Source: Taxillus chinensis
Lineage: Eukaryota; Streptophyta; Magnoliopsida; Santalales; Loranthaceae
NCBI GenBank assembly: GCA_023512835.1
Contig: CM042089.1
Coordinates: 23,850,940 to 23,914,939 of the forward strand
DNA length: 64,000 nucleotides
Direction: 5' to 3'
Positions 1 through 13,245 of this stretch are shown here, in pieces. A program made the position numbers and the translations under genes. Within the stretch, counting starts at the first letter, position 1; the number at the start of each line of letters is the position of its first letter. The notes below the pieces were generated by a model. The model did no database searches. It was not told the origin of the DNA and saw only the letters and a program-made list of their open reading frames with translations.

Positions 1-1497
1 TCACAACTTCCATCCTTTGTTGTCAAACAAAATCGACGTTCTTATTTATTTTCTTCTCTGCCGCACGATATCTTCTTTTTCGTTCTTTGTAGTCTATTTT
101 CTTCTCCGCGCAACATCAGCTTTTTCGTTGATTTCTTTTCTGTCGGTCATCTATTGTTGCTTTTGCCGCTTCCCTTTCCCTCCATAGTGACTGAGATTGT
201 CGCTGCTCAAGGCCTCTCTTCCTCTCTAGCAATGATTTGCGATTGACCGATAGTAAGTTGTTAAATTTATTTTCTACGTCAATCACTTAGGAAGACCAAC
301 ATGATTTATTTTCTACTTTTTATTTTTTAATTCAATATTTTGTATTTTAAATTTCAACATTTTATTTATTTTAATATTTTAAATATATGTGAAACTTCTT
401 AAATTTATTAATTTATGCATCAACTTTATTTTTTTATCTCTATGTTACAATGTTAAAAATTAGAATGAAAATTCATATATAGAAAAATATATATATATTA
501 CAAATGCCTAGATCTCCTCACCGAGTCGGACCCTCCAACGCTTAGATCTCCTTGTCGCTTTGAGTACTATGAAGTATTTTGCATGCAGAGCTCCATTTTG
601 AGTAAAGTATTTTTACTGAAAAGTCAGTCAAAATCGCCTTCAAGTGTTCCTGAGTTAAAGGAGCTTACTGAGTAATATGCAAAATAAATCTCATCGAGTA
701 AACTTATTAAGGTGACTATGGATTTAAAATTGTTCATGTTGAGTATTGTTCATGCAATATGAGTGTTGTTTTCCTTTGCTTCCTGAACTAAGATTCCTGA
801 AACCCTATGTGGAGTTGTCTTTTTGGAGTTAGCTTTTGGATTCAACACTTGCTTACTGAATCACTCCTTATTAAGTAGCAGTCCGAACATCTTGAATAAA
901 GCTTTCGAAAACTCCTTACTGAAATAGTTTACTATGATATCTTGTGGAAATGCTTTCTGAAACGCATTCTAAAACTCCTTTCTCTTATGGCTTTCATAGT
1001 TGTGCATACTAAATAAACTCCCTAAGTTATAAGCTTATAGAGTTATTCTTTCTGTGTAAATTTTCAAAAAATCTTTTCTAAGTAGTGTATGTGCGAATAA
1101 AGGCTTTCAGAGTAATGCTCTCTGAATAACAAACTTACTTACTCCAGTTTATTGAATAGTAAGTTTTTGAAGTGGTTTCAAATTAAAGCTTTTGTGAATA
1201 ACCTTCTAAGTAGTGGTTAGTAGCCATTCAGTAATTGAGGCTTTTTAGAAGAAACATATTAAGTCTTGAAACTTTTTATCTTGAAACTCCATAAAAAATT
1301 GTTACATACTCTTTCAAAATTATTTTGTGTTTTGTTGAGTATCAAATCCATATTAAACTTTTTATTTGTAGGATCAGTTAACAGAGTACTCACATGTCAT
1401 TTTCAACTAAACTAGTAGCAAACCCTATTGCATTATGATTCTAATAATATTGAAGTTAACAATCGGTTATAATTGTTTCTTCCTTTCGACTTTTTAG
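1..1497. other. AT-rich upstream or intronic sequence, no exon recognised
   Basis: No coding exon was found here on either strand. The first 240 bases are pyrimidine-rich and could be a leader or transposon debris. From about 590 to 1260 short variants of a motif like CTGAGTAA, CTGAATAA and TTACTGAA recur many times with no fixed period. The kinase exon that begins at 1498 starts inside a codon, so this stretch is at least partly its intron. The exons for the signal or membrane anchor and juxtamembrane region, expected upstream, were not seen and may lie left of the window. Confidence 0.5.
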
Positions 1498-3912
1498 GGA
1501 TGTCCAGAAAGCTACTCAAAACTTCACAACTATTTTGGGACAAGGATCATTTGGTCCAGTGTACAAAGCTGTAATGCCCAATGGTGAAATCATTGCTGCG
1601 AAGGTTCTTGCTTCTAATTCAAAACAGGGTGAGAAAGAATTCCAAACTGAGGTAATGACAAGATTGGAAGTATTTACACTGGGAAGAATATTTTGTATGC
1701 TTATTCCTCCAGGACTACATTTTTATTGCGAGTGAAGAAATAATGCTGTTTTGGATTGGGGGAAGTAATACTGGAATGGAAGCAGTGATTTCACTTCTTA
1801 ACCATATGGCAGTTCCAGTCCACTAAGACAAGATATTTATCATTACATCTCTCCAAGTGTGGAATCATGTCATCATTTTCAGATATACACCTCGCAAATG
1901 GAGAAAGGAAAACGAGAAAATTAATAAACATGCATATTCAAATATCTAATTTGTTTCAATAGTTATTTCAAACTCTTGAGATCATTGAGGTGATGTTCTT
2001 CCAGCTTTTACGTAGTTTATTTAATTACTTTTGGGGGCTATGTAAATGTGAGTTTGTTTCTTTTTCATATATATTTTTTCAGCTGCCCATAGATTACCCT
2101 TTTTCTGTTTCCTTTCTGCAGGTATTGTTGCTGGGTAGGCTGCATCATCGGAATCTTGTTAATTTATTAGGATATTGTGTGGATAAAGGACAGCACATGT
2201 TACTTTATGAGTTTATGACTAATGGAAGCTTGGAAAATATTTTATATAGTAAGCTTAAAAGTCCGATGCCTTACTTCCTATATATCTCAAATGTTTTTTG
2301 TTTTTGTTTTTTTAAACGTGTAATAATGGAAAAATCAGATGCTGAAGATTGGTGAGTGCTATTTTGTGAGGCTGTCATTTACTTGCGATCATACTTCAGT
2401 GGCATTAATCTGATGTAGAGACTTATGTACTGATCCAAAAAGTTGAGGAAGTGTCTTCAATAAATCTTTAGCGTAACAAATGTCATTTTTATAGTATTCA
2501 AATGAGGCAGACACTTATTAACTGAAGAGTTAAAACTTTGTGATTCAGTTTACCCCTGTTGCATTCGTGACACTGCTTAGCATATGGCAACACAGCACTA
2601 CCCAATGAGCTCTAGTGTGTGGATAAATTGAAAATGTATTTAAAGCTGACACATTTTTTTAGGATGTATTGTTAAAATTTGAATTACTTACCCAGTCTTT
2701 ATTGTTGTATTAGTATGTTTTATTTATTTTTCCCATTTGTAATGATGATTTGCAATTGGCATACATGCTCTTAGATGAAGAGAAAGAAGTATTGAGTTGG
2801 GATGATAGACTTCAAATTGCCCTTGATATCTCCCATGGAATCGAATATCTTCATGAAGGGGTATGCTATACTATTTCCCGTTTCTTTTAGTATAATTATG
2901 GTCTCCTTCCTTTTCCATATCTAACAAATTCCCAGTACAGGCAGTCCCCCCTGTCATACATCGGGATTTGAAGTCTGCCAACATTTTGTTAGATCATTCA
3001 ATGAGAGCTAAGGTAAGCAGGTCACATACAGTTAACTACTTCCATTCTTTATGTGTTGTATATTCTTAAATAACCGATATATCAGATTATGCACAGAAAC
3101 TATGTTACATAAAGAGACAAATAGCTCACTTTATTTTGGAGGATGTATTCAACAAAGGCACACTTCACCGATATGTTGTTAGTATATATAATAATAAAAT
3201 TTGCCACCTGTAATTATTGAGTCCACATTTGAAACATTCTACTGTTGTATAGTTCCTGACATGTCATGCATTTATATTTTGGCTGTTTAAATAGGTTGCT
3301 GACTTTGGGCTGTCAAGGGAAGAAATTTTTGATGGACGGAAGTCAGGCCTGAAGGGAACGTATGGCTACATGGACCCTGCTTACATATCTACTAACAAGT
3401 TCACAATGAAGAGCGACATCTATAGTTTTGGTGTTGTCATCTTTGAACTCATCACAGCCATCCACCCACACCAAAACCTGATGGAATATGTAAACCTTGT
3501 AAGTTTTTTCTGTTCAGAAAGGTATTCATTTAAGTTCATTACAGTTCACTGATTATAAATTCTCATTTGCCTTTACATGTTCGAACAATAAAACACTTGT
3601 TTTTATCGGGTGTTCAAGGCGGCTATGAGCTCAGATGGAGTTGATGAAATACTTGATAAGCACCTTGTTGGGCAATGTAGTCTTGAAGAGGTGAGAGGTC
3701 TAGCTCGCATTGCTCACAGATGCCTACACAATTCACCGAGGAAACGGCCTTCAATTGGTGAAGTTTCACCAGCTATCTTGAAAATCAGACAGCGGCGGAT
3801 TGCCAAATCAGATACAATGTCTTTAGTTGGAGGAGATATTTCACGGGTTGTAAGCCGGATAGAACTTCAACAACTGGAGTTGAGTAAGATGACCAGCATA
3901 AATGTTGCTTGA
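1498..3912 (+). CDS. CRLK1: CRLK1-type calcium/calmodulin-regulated receptor-like kinase (3' part, six exons)
   Basis: Exons are 1498-1651, 2122-2248, 2775-2860, 2941-3012, 3295-3498 and 3619-3912. All junctions are GT-AG and in phase, giving 311 residues after one leftover base at 1498. The visible kinase domain is complete: glycine loop [13 protein letters not shown] lysine in AAKV, catalytic loop [11 protein letters not shown] in VADFGL, then YMDPAYIS and the DIYSFGV helix. Wording such as [21 protein letters not shown] and [12 protein letters not shown] matches my memory of Arabidopsis CRLK1, a plasma-membrane kinase that binds calmodulin and acts in cold signalling through MEKK1. The tail after the kinase domain carries basic and Ser-rich stretches. 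The amino-terminal membrane anchor is missing from the window, so this is a partial gene. The open frames at its introns and a start near 1535 are artefacts of isolated exons. Confidence 0.87.
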
Positions 3913-5883
3913 AGTTTTTTGTCTCTCTACCTTGGGCTGTTCTTTGGTTTCTTTTACCTAAACTTTTGCAGAATGAGTGTTCTTAACTAACCATGGTGCA
4001 GTCTTCATGGCCTTCTGAAGCTCCGTCTACAGCAGAGATGGATCTCTCTATTGCAGCAAGGGTAAGAAGGCTGTACCTTCAAATATGTTTTTTTCTTTCG
4101 TTACAGTTAGGTTTAGGTTTACTGGGATCATTTTTTTCTTTTTTCTTTTTTCTTTTTCATGATCAAGGGGGAATTCCACAATAAACAGATCATTACAGTG
4201 GAAATGTCTAGCTAATCCATTTCCCCTTGACATGAACTCAATCTCTCTCTTTAATTGTCACATTAATCACTAACCGCTGACCAGGTGATCAAATATATGG
4301 AATGCGCTGTTCATTCATGAATGTGCTCGTTTTTTGTGGTTGCAAGTTTTGTGATTTGGTAGGAGCTGAAACTGTGATTCCAAAGCATCCCATGATGAAC
4401 CAATTGATTATTGTAGTGGCAAAGCAAACTGCTTCCAACCTTACTTTTCCAAGTTAAAATGTCCCTCAAAACTCCTGCATAAATTAGTAGCAGATGCAAA
4501 GCTTTCGCGTGAGGCAAAAGCTTAAGCTTAAGACAAAAATCACGCTTCCATATGTTTAGTATATGCGGTCTTTTTGGAGGAATGTGTTATAATAGTCACT
4601 GGCGGGAAGAGTTGTTGTGGGTACGCAGGTCAAACAGGCGCCGGCGAGCAGATCTCGCAAATCTAACCACCACGCAGATGAATTTGGGCGCGGCACGTGC
4701 ATTAGTGTCAGTTCCGGTAAATCCGATTTTAGTCGTGTTGCATGCGAGTGTCCAAAAATGCGAATTTTTTAATTTTACTAACGCAATTTAAAAGTTTGAA
4801 ACAAACAGCTTTTCATCTCCTCCTTTACCTTTGGATTTGGATTTTATCCCGAAAATGGACATGTAATGGGAATTCTATTCATCTCCTCATACAGGGCTTA
4901 AACTAGTCATTGAAATGGATATGCAATGTTGAAAAATTGGCTTATCATTTGGTCTTGAATAATTGGATCCAAACCATACAATGTGCCCATGCAAACAAAG
5001 TGTACCAATGAGTGGATATTACTAAATCAAATAGAACACAAGTATACAAATTATAGAAAAGATCATGTCTGCATGGAAAACCATGTATGGATCTTCATTG
5101 ATTGCTCCCAATTCCTTTCAATTAATTCTATCTCCTCCAAGGAAACATGATACAATTTATTATCTTTAAGTAGATAATTTAACATCTTATCTATTTTTTT
5201 TTTTAAAAAGATGCATTTATAACTAACATTGAATGGTTCAAAGTATAACTCCAACTTAGAATGCACGAATTCAACTTTGTAACATATTAAAATAGTAATT
5301 TAATTAAATTAATATACTTTTTGTCTTGAGTTGTTTCCTAGTAAGGCTATTTTATATAGCCTTTTCAATTATATTTTATGCACACATCCTAGCTAATTCT
5401 TGAGTATTCATAGTTTTTATTTGTTTTAGTGTTATCTGTGTGTTTGACAGTTTCTTGAGATATTTGATGAGTTTCAGGCATTTCATACAAAAATAAAGCA
5501 AATTTGTACTATAAGATAGTGCCTCAACCATACCACTCATAAAAATGACTATTTTTTTAACCATGAGCTAATTTTAAGCCACAACATCACTTCGTAAGTT
5601 TGGAGTTTATAATTAACCAATCTCATCCCCAGCTATTTTTTCTTAGTTTTGAGAGACATAAACCCTGGTCTTAGGTTATTAGATTATGAGAATTATTTTA
5701 TATTCACCGTTCATCATATTTCATGCTTCATCGATGATTCAAAGGTATAGAAGACTGAGACTTCCTTCTTTCTCTTTCTGATCTTAATACTCATGTTCAC
5801 GAATTATACTTTTATTGCTTACAACAAGATAGAACGCAAGTATTTTTTAAATTTTATAGCATAAAAGTATCCCAATGCCCAAT
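3913..5883. other. Spacer between convergent CRLK1 and RNASEH2A loci
   Basis: This contains the 3' flank of the kinase gene. A possible extra spliced 3' segment lies at 3973-4060 between a plausible acceptor (TTTTGCAG) and a donor (AAG/GTAAGA). The rest is AT-rich with poly-pyrimidine runs near 4130-4160. No protein-like exon or RNA gene was recognised. Confidence 0.5.
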
Positions 5884-6179
5884 TTATTTCTTAACTTTTA
5901 GTCTTGCACCCCCAGTGAAACCAACATTGCTTAATTTAAGTTGCCGCTTGCGACCTTTATCAGAGACCTCATCTTCATCCAGTTTATCAGATTCCCTACA
6001 AACCAAAAACTGATTATAAGCAGTGCCCGATCTGATTTATAATTGCAAGCACACATTTCTGCCTAAAATTCAACACTGAACCTGCTCCCATAGTTATAGT
6101 TATTATTTAAGGCGCACATATATGATAATAATATAAACATAGACATATTATCTCATATGATATATAACATCAAACTCAA

Positions 6180-6850
6180 AAAAAAAAAAACTATATTTTA
6201 CATTTTATTTTTTCTAGATAATAACATTATATATATATATGTGTGTGTGTGTGTATTACATCGGCATCAACAAAGAAAAAAAATCACTCATACATATATT
6301 AGATGAAAATGAGCACAAAAAACCCTGCGCCAGAAGGCGGAACACACCAAAAAAAGGTGAGCACAAAAGAACCCCAAGGAGGAAAAAAAAAAAAAAAAAG
6401 TCTCGTACTCGTACAGCTTGCAGCAGCAGCACTGGAGAAGAAGAAGAAGAAGAAGAAGAAGAAGAAGAAGAAGAAGGAGAGAGGAAGAAGAAGAAGCAGC
6501 AGCACTGGGGCGATGTTGTTGTCGAGAGAGGAGAGAGGAGAGAGGAGAGAAGAACAGAGAAGAGAGAAGAAGAAACAGAGAAGAAGAACCTGTCGCGTAT
6601 CGTCGAGACCTAGGGCTTTGCTGGAGTCGTCGCCGGAGTCGTTGCGGGAGGCGCCGCTAGAGGCTTCGCTGGAGGACTGAAGCGAAGGGACGATCGTCGA
6701 CTCTTTTCGTTTATAGTCACCGTAGACGCCTCGCTTTCTCAAGGCGTGCCTTCTCTCAACTGCACCTTGAGAAGGCGTACTTCATTTGCGCTTGGCGGAA
6801 CTCGCCTCGCCTGTGCCCGCCTGTGTCTGGCCACCTTTAATGACTATGCC
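6180..6850. repeat. Microsatellites and GC-rich repeat end in an RNASEH2A intron
   Basis: Several A-runs precede a GAA-type microsatellite at about 6435-6480 and a GAGAG-rich purine tract to about 6590. From 6720 to 6850 a GC-rich stretch with repeated GCCTCGC/AAGGCG words resembles the ends of the Mutator-like element at 45569-46447. Long open frames here in several phases are low-complexity artefacts. Confidence 0.6.
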
Positions 6851-9800
6851 TGCTCCACCAAGATCTAACTTGTCCAACACTAAAAGTATTAGACAAAAGA
6901 AATCTATAAAATTTCCCTCATTCATATTAAGTTTATTTTCTCGGCTGGTTTGGACAACTGATTGAAGGGACGGTGAACACCTAAAATATGCATGCATGCA
7001 TGCATGCTGGGAAGCAATTTTAAATATATGAAAAAAGTTAAGAATTATTTTCAGCCAGATTAATAGATGCTGCTCGGATAATGTCCATAAAATTTCACTG
7101 AGATGTTCTTGAATCAACCATTTAAAATACACCACCAGACATGTTGATTATATTACTTTCTCAATGAAAGTGAATATGTATTAAAACTAAATTATAGCTG
7201 TGTACTGAAGTTAGGAATCCTGTATAACTCAGAAGACCAAGTATATAGATGGAAAACATACCATAAGACTTGGACAATGTCTTTGTAGAAGGCAGTGCAT
7301 GTTCCCCAGCTAGAACCGAACCAATGTTGGGAACCCAAATACAGAGTGCTTGTGGTGGTTCAACCAGGCCTTTGTTTGAGGATCTGAACACATGAAAACA
7401 TAATAAAAGTCCACTTTACATAGGTTGAAATAACAAAATTGAGCCATTTAAAATACAAAATGCTGTGATGCACCTGTATGTGCAAACAATTGGATGTCTG
7501 TAGACGTGTATTTGATGGACTATTATTGAGTTGTAAATATATGACCCGCAGAAGAAATCCAAGTGCATGAAATTGGGCCATCAAATGAACAACGAACATA
7601 AGACATAATCAATGAATTTCGGTGTGAGGTTTTAAATTCAAATCAACAGTCCAAATTTCAATTCAGAAACAAAGAAAGTACCCTGGAGTATGCACTACCT
7701 CCAGGGTACCCAGATCCAAAACTTCGGTGCATGTTTTCAGCTGTTTCTTCTAGCACCCAATCCCTCAAGGCACGATCTCTTGTAACCTGTGATAAAACGG
7801 AAGATATCATCACTAAGAGTTTTTCCAACAGAAACTGCAGTTAGGAAACTTCAGTGGAGTGAGCTCACCTTTGCAACTATGCTGGCCCCACTTACAACTG
7901 GATAAAGACTATCAGCTTTCTTTGCAACAACAAATTTCACACCTGGAAATCTTTCAGACAATTTAACTCTATACTTCTCTGGATCACCCACTGTATCCAA
8001 ATAAACCTGAAATGGTCGCACGTATAAATGCTTGAATTTGCGCGTTCCCTTGTCAATTACATTCTAATGCCGCCACAATATTGCATTTAATTTAATACTT
8101 CATGTTGGCTGTTTTCATGAAATTACATATTTGAAGAAACTATGTTGAGCGCATATCAATGTCTCCATGTAGATTAATTTTAAAACTGCCATTTGAATTT
8201 TCATTCGTTTTTGGATTTTTGCTAAGTTTTATAATTATAGTGACAACATAAGAAACAAAAAAATTGATAAAAATTTCTTGTTCCCCTCAAGTTACTATGT
8301 CGAAAGAGAGGGAAAGAAGAGGATAAAAGACAATTTAACAGAAAGTAACCCTAACAATCAAATCATAATTTTCAAAACCTACCGTTACAATAGGACGATT
8401 GATACAAGCCTACACGCAACTAAAGCAAAAACCCAGTACTGTTGTCTCATGAAAAAACTAGTAACCACAATCAAAAGACCATAATAAATGTTATTTATTT
8501 ATTCTATAAATAAAGGCTTTAATATGAAATAAAAATAAAATGACACAAAAATTCCAAATAGGAATAAATTCCTCAATCATTCTCCACAAATTGGAAAACA
8601 TTTTACCTTAAATTTTAAATAGTATGAATACAATAATTTTTATCTTCTAAGTTGGTAAAAGCTCGTAACTAGTGCACAAGGCTCCCTCATTTCTAGAGGT
8701 AAGGCCCCAATGTGATTGGTAGCAAATTTGAAATCAAGGTTTGGTAATTAACATTACTCCCCAAAAGTTGATAATGGAAATGTGAAACATGTTCGTTAAA
8801 ACCCTAGCATTTTAATCTCATCAACAACAAACACTCAGAACAGCCCAGTCAACAAAGCGAAATGGAGCCTTCTAGTGTGCTGAAACTGCTCCAACACTTC
8901 AACCAGATCATGTAGAAAATTCACCTCACATTCATGTAGCACTGCCTCCATTTTTCAATTCAAAGCAAAGGTGGTCAAAAGATGCAGGAAAATCAAACTA
9001 AATTTAAGCTAAAATTCAATTTTACCAACACTAGACAATATTTCTTTAAACAGTGAAAATATGGCCTCTGCCATTCAAGTTGGCAATCAATGCCATAATA
9101 TTAATTTCAACTTCAAAAGGTAGTCAAAAAAACCAAACTTTACCAACTCCCAGTCATTATAAAACAAAATTTTGAAACTGTAGGATTGAATTTGGGAAAT
9201 TTAAAGACCCTAGATGAAGGTAAGCAATAAAAAGGCAAATATGGAGATGGGATGCCCATCCAATCCTCCGGTTTCCTACCTCCAATTCCCTGTCAGCTAC
9301 GTCCACCCTGGGCCCTCCAGTCCCTACCACTTCATCCACTCAAAAACCCATCAACCCTCCAATAAACTCTACCACCTCATGTCTTCCTCCACCAATGTCA
9401 TGAATGATGAATTTGGCTAGGTCTCCAAGACTGGTAATATCTCCAGGGATGAAGTTCTGAATGTGCTTTATGGACTTGAATGGCTTGAATTACGCCAAGG
9501 TCAGTACTGGGTTGCTTTTACAACTTCAGCAATTTGAGGGGCATTGTGGATGGACTTCTGGGCAATTATTTCAAAGCCCTATAATGGGCAGCGAGTATGG
9601 ACGTGAAAGAGATGAAAAAATTTAAATTCAAGATAGAAGCTTTTTCTGCTTGTATCAAAGCTTAAAATTAGAAAACTTTTGAAGGAGTGTACTTTTAAAT
9701 TGAGAGGTGCATTTTAGAAAATAATGGGAATCTGATTGACATCCACTTTGTCGCAGGATTGTGGGCTATGCCCCTAAAAAGTTGGGAAGCATAACAAATG

Positions 9801-10415
9801 GAAAACACATGTTTTGCTTCGGAATTCTAAAAACAAGGAAATGGGAGCAAAATTGAGGGAATGAGTGTTTAAACAAACAGGGACTTCAGGGAAAATTAGC
9901 TCATTCTGAAAACATTTTCAGGAGGAAAATATTTCCTCCTATTTGGTGTTATTGCAGAAAAGAGTAGAAAAGGAAAGGGGAAATAACTTATACTTTGCAT
10001 TAGTGCAAGCCATTTTCCATAACAATGAGGCTAATTTTCAGTTAAGGAAAACATTTTCCATAATGCAACGAACACCCAAAAAAAAAAAAACAAACTATTA
10101 TCCACCAACAAAACCTGAAACATCCATAATATTTCCCCTAAACAATCATAGCCTAACTGTACTTTGAAATTTATTCAAGCTGGTTGGCTTACCCCATCCT
10201 CATTGAAATCAGCATGTATGCTCTTTATGACAGTGGTGTGCTACCAAACTTGTGCTACTCTCTTGCTTGATTGGTTGCGTGCAAATTTTTTGCTTAATTG
10301 TTCATACACTTGCAATCAAATTGGTTGCACTTATTTACAAGAAGTTGACTTCCCCACATGATTCTTGAAATTCATGCCGGTACACCTCAAATTCATTGAA
10401 AAAAGACTTAGAAAT

Positions 10416-10570
10416 CCCAACATTTAAATCCTTTTTTTTTGTCTCTATCGTATTTACACTCTCTATCCAAACTCAACCTTAAAGTATTTACACTCTCTAT
10501 CCCAACATTTAATTCCTTTTTTTGTCTCTATCGTATTTACACTCTATCCAAACTCAACCTTAAAGTATTA
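10416..10570. repeat. 85-bp tandem duplication
   Basis: The unit beginning CCCAACATTTAA at 10416 recurs at 10501 with the same order of words (CTCTATCGTATTTACACTCT, CCAAACTCAACCTTAAAGTA). The second copy is slightly shorter through loss of a CTCT step and some Ts. It is local slippage or unequal exchange inside the RNASEH2A intron. Confidence 0.85.
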
Positions 10571-11239
10571 ACAATCAAAGGTCTAAATCCTGGAAAACTA
10601 CAATACTAATTACCATGGAAAGTATAGAACATGGAATTTTTCATGCTTAGACAGCAAGCTAACTATTTTCACCTACTAATATTTATCCACATTGAACATT
10701 ATGAGATCATGACAACACCTTTACTAGTTCTCTGTTATTTCCTACTAATGACCCATTCCATTCATTTCTATCCTATATTATATATTACATGTCATTAGAC
10801 CCATTTTATTCAGACTGAATATGAATTAAAAGGGAAATATACAAAAAAGGGGTCTACTACCATTACTATCATTTGTTTTATTAGTATTCTTGTTCATGTT
10901 GCTATTATTAAAACAAAAACAGAGGTCAAACAAAAAATTTAAAAAAGAGAGAGAGAAAGAAGAGGAAAGCATGTAAGTTGTATTAATATTAGTAGTAGTA
11001 GTAGTAATAGTATTCTTCTTCTTATCACCCTAAAAAAACAGTGTATTAGTATTCTTAGTGTTATGATTTGTATTATTATTATTCTTGTTGCTTATTAGAA
11101 AAAAGTATAGCATTTTCATTATTATTGTTATGAAAAAAAACAAATAAGCAATGAAAAAAAGTGTGTGCCTAGCATGCAACTGCGTTGCCCAGGACTGTGA
11201 TGGGGAAAAAGCTGACGTAATAGGCAACAAAACAAAAGA

Positions 11240-13245
11240 GGTGTCTCATTTTGTCAAATACCCAACACCATAAGAACCATTAAAAGGGTAGCCTACTATA
11301 ATCTTGTGACCTGCATAGCAAGATCGAGACTACATAGCTTTGGTATTACCTCTCCACTCAACTATAAAAGGAGGAAAAGAAGAGAAAAGAAAAGATGGGA
11401 GGATTCTGAAGCTTTACACAGTATTCAGAGAGAAGAGAAAATAAACACCAGATTTTGGAGCTTTGAGAGAAGACTTTAGAGTAAGAGGGAGAGTAGAGAG
11501 AGTAATTATCTTTGGAAGGAAAGAGACAGAGATCAAGAGCAAGGAGCATCAACAGAGGTGAGCGCAGCAAGGAAACAGAGTGTGCATCAGCTGTGTGCGT
11601 CCAGGCTTCAAGAAATTATTCAAACAAACTTCCTACAAGTATTTCTACTACTTTTATAAGGTTTTAAAAAGTTAGGATGTAGAAAACCAGAGCATGTAAC
11701 TTCCCCAAGCATGCACATGTAAAAAATGTGCAAGGAGAAGAAATCAAGAAAAATATGAACAAATGCTTTGATTTTTTTAGTTTCTTGTTTAAATGAGCAA
11801 TTCTGGATGAGTTCCAATTAGCTAGAGTCAAAAGACAGTAAGAAGATGAGGAAAGAAAATCAAAAACCAGCCAATAGTATAGCAAGGCTTCATTCTAGAC
11901 TCAACACAGGACCATGCATCCCCAAGAGCACAGCTTAGCATGTTGAACAGGGTTTGAAGACAAAGGATTTATGAAAAGGAAGGTAAAAATAGGAAAAGAA
12001 ATTAGAAAAAAAGAATTGAAGAAACACTGCAAATTAAAACAAAAGTAAGGCTGAACACCACAACTTAATTATGAAGGCACGTCCTAGAACTGCAAGTTCA
12101 ATCCAAAGGCGCGCCCCAAGTTAATTTTGTACACCACAAGTTCCTTCCAAAGGTGCACAAGCCTTAATTTTGAAAGCGCGTCCAGAGGAGCAAAGGGGAG
12201 AGAGGAGAATACGATGAACAGCCATCCAAATCCAAGAGCGTCCAAATGCTCTTCTCCTCTAAGACGAACAGATGTCCTCATGGGCGTCCTTATGGTCATC
12301 CACACCTCCATCCACATCAGCATTCTCACAATCACCCTCGCGAGTGTCATAACACTCTTCCCTTTAAGATGAAGCTAAGTCCTACCAAGCATCCAAAGGC
12401 CACTCTTGTTTGAATGCTCAGGCAAGAAACAAACAAACATTCGTCCGAATGTTTTTTTTTCTTCTCACACACTAGACCGTGTGTTCCTCTACACACAATT
12501 GTGTCCCTTATATTCACCACATAAATTTCAGTTTCTTTTTAACAAAGCCAATTTTATTTCCAACTAAAATCAAATTTAGCTTTTCAAATAAAAATTTTTG
12601 TGTTATTTTCTTATTAAAGTCCATTTTTAAATAAAGTTTTATTTTGTTTTCAAAATAGATTAATTCTGTTTTTACCTTTTTTGCTTTCAAAAAATAATTC
12701 ACTTTGTTTATTGTTCAAATTAATTTCCACCGAATGGGTTTGAATCTTCCATATTCATACCTTAAACCAAAATCAATTGTGTTAAGCTATTTCTTTTTCA
12801 AACATTCTGATTCCAAAAAAACATCATAAAACTCCTATGATTATAGGAGTTTTGTCCAAGGAGACTGAAATAACACATTCCCTGGTATTTCCTGGAAACT
12901 TTCGTGAAATTATGCCTGAAAAGTCAGGAGTTAAGCCATCACTGTTCTAATTTTTTCGTCAAAATCCCTGACCATGGATTCTACATCCTTTAACATGTTT
13001 TTAAAGTAAAATTTTCAAAGCCAATCAAAAAGTTTTAATTTTGGGTGTCATTAGAATGTTAATTCTTCATCATACATAACCGACTCCCAAATCCAAAACA
13101 TAGACCATGCCTGAGAAAATAAATAATCATTCACACTCATATAGTTGGTGGCAACTCCAAAGAATAAACTCGTTACACTAAATTCCAAAGGACTCTCCGA
13201 CCCAGACGAAAATGGGTGACAGCATAGCGCATGACATTGAAATCT
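11240..13245. mobile_element. Probable LTR-retrotransposon debris
   Basis: At 11361-11370 CTATAAAAGG is followed by a long purine-rich GAGAGAAGA leader, as in the promoter and R region of plant LTRs. At 13070-13230 phrases such as GGTGGCAACTCCAAAGAAT resemble the leader ends I associate with Gypsy elements. I could not define two LTRs, a primer-binding site or pol, so boundaries are approximate and the call is tentative. A hairpin with 10-bp arms (AAAACTCCTA/TAGGAGTTTT) lies at 12828-12853. Confidence 0.3.

Noticed and set aside
3993..4184. Short open frame after the CRLK1 stop
   Set aside because: It ends in a poly-pyrimidine run and matches no family; at most it is a spliced 3' untranslated segment.
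6239..6742. Overlapping open frames of 80-147 residues on both strands
   Set aside because: They arise from A-runs, GAA repeats and GAGAG tracts; the proteins are runs of Lys, Glu, Arg or Phe.
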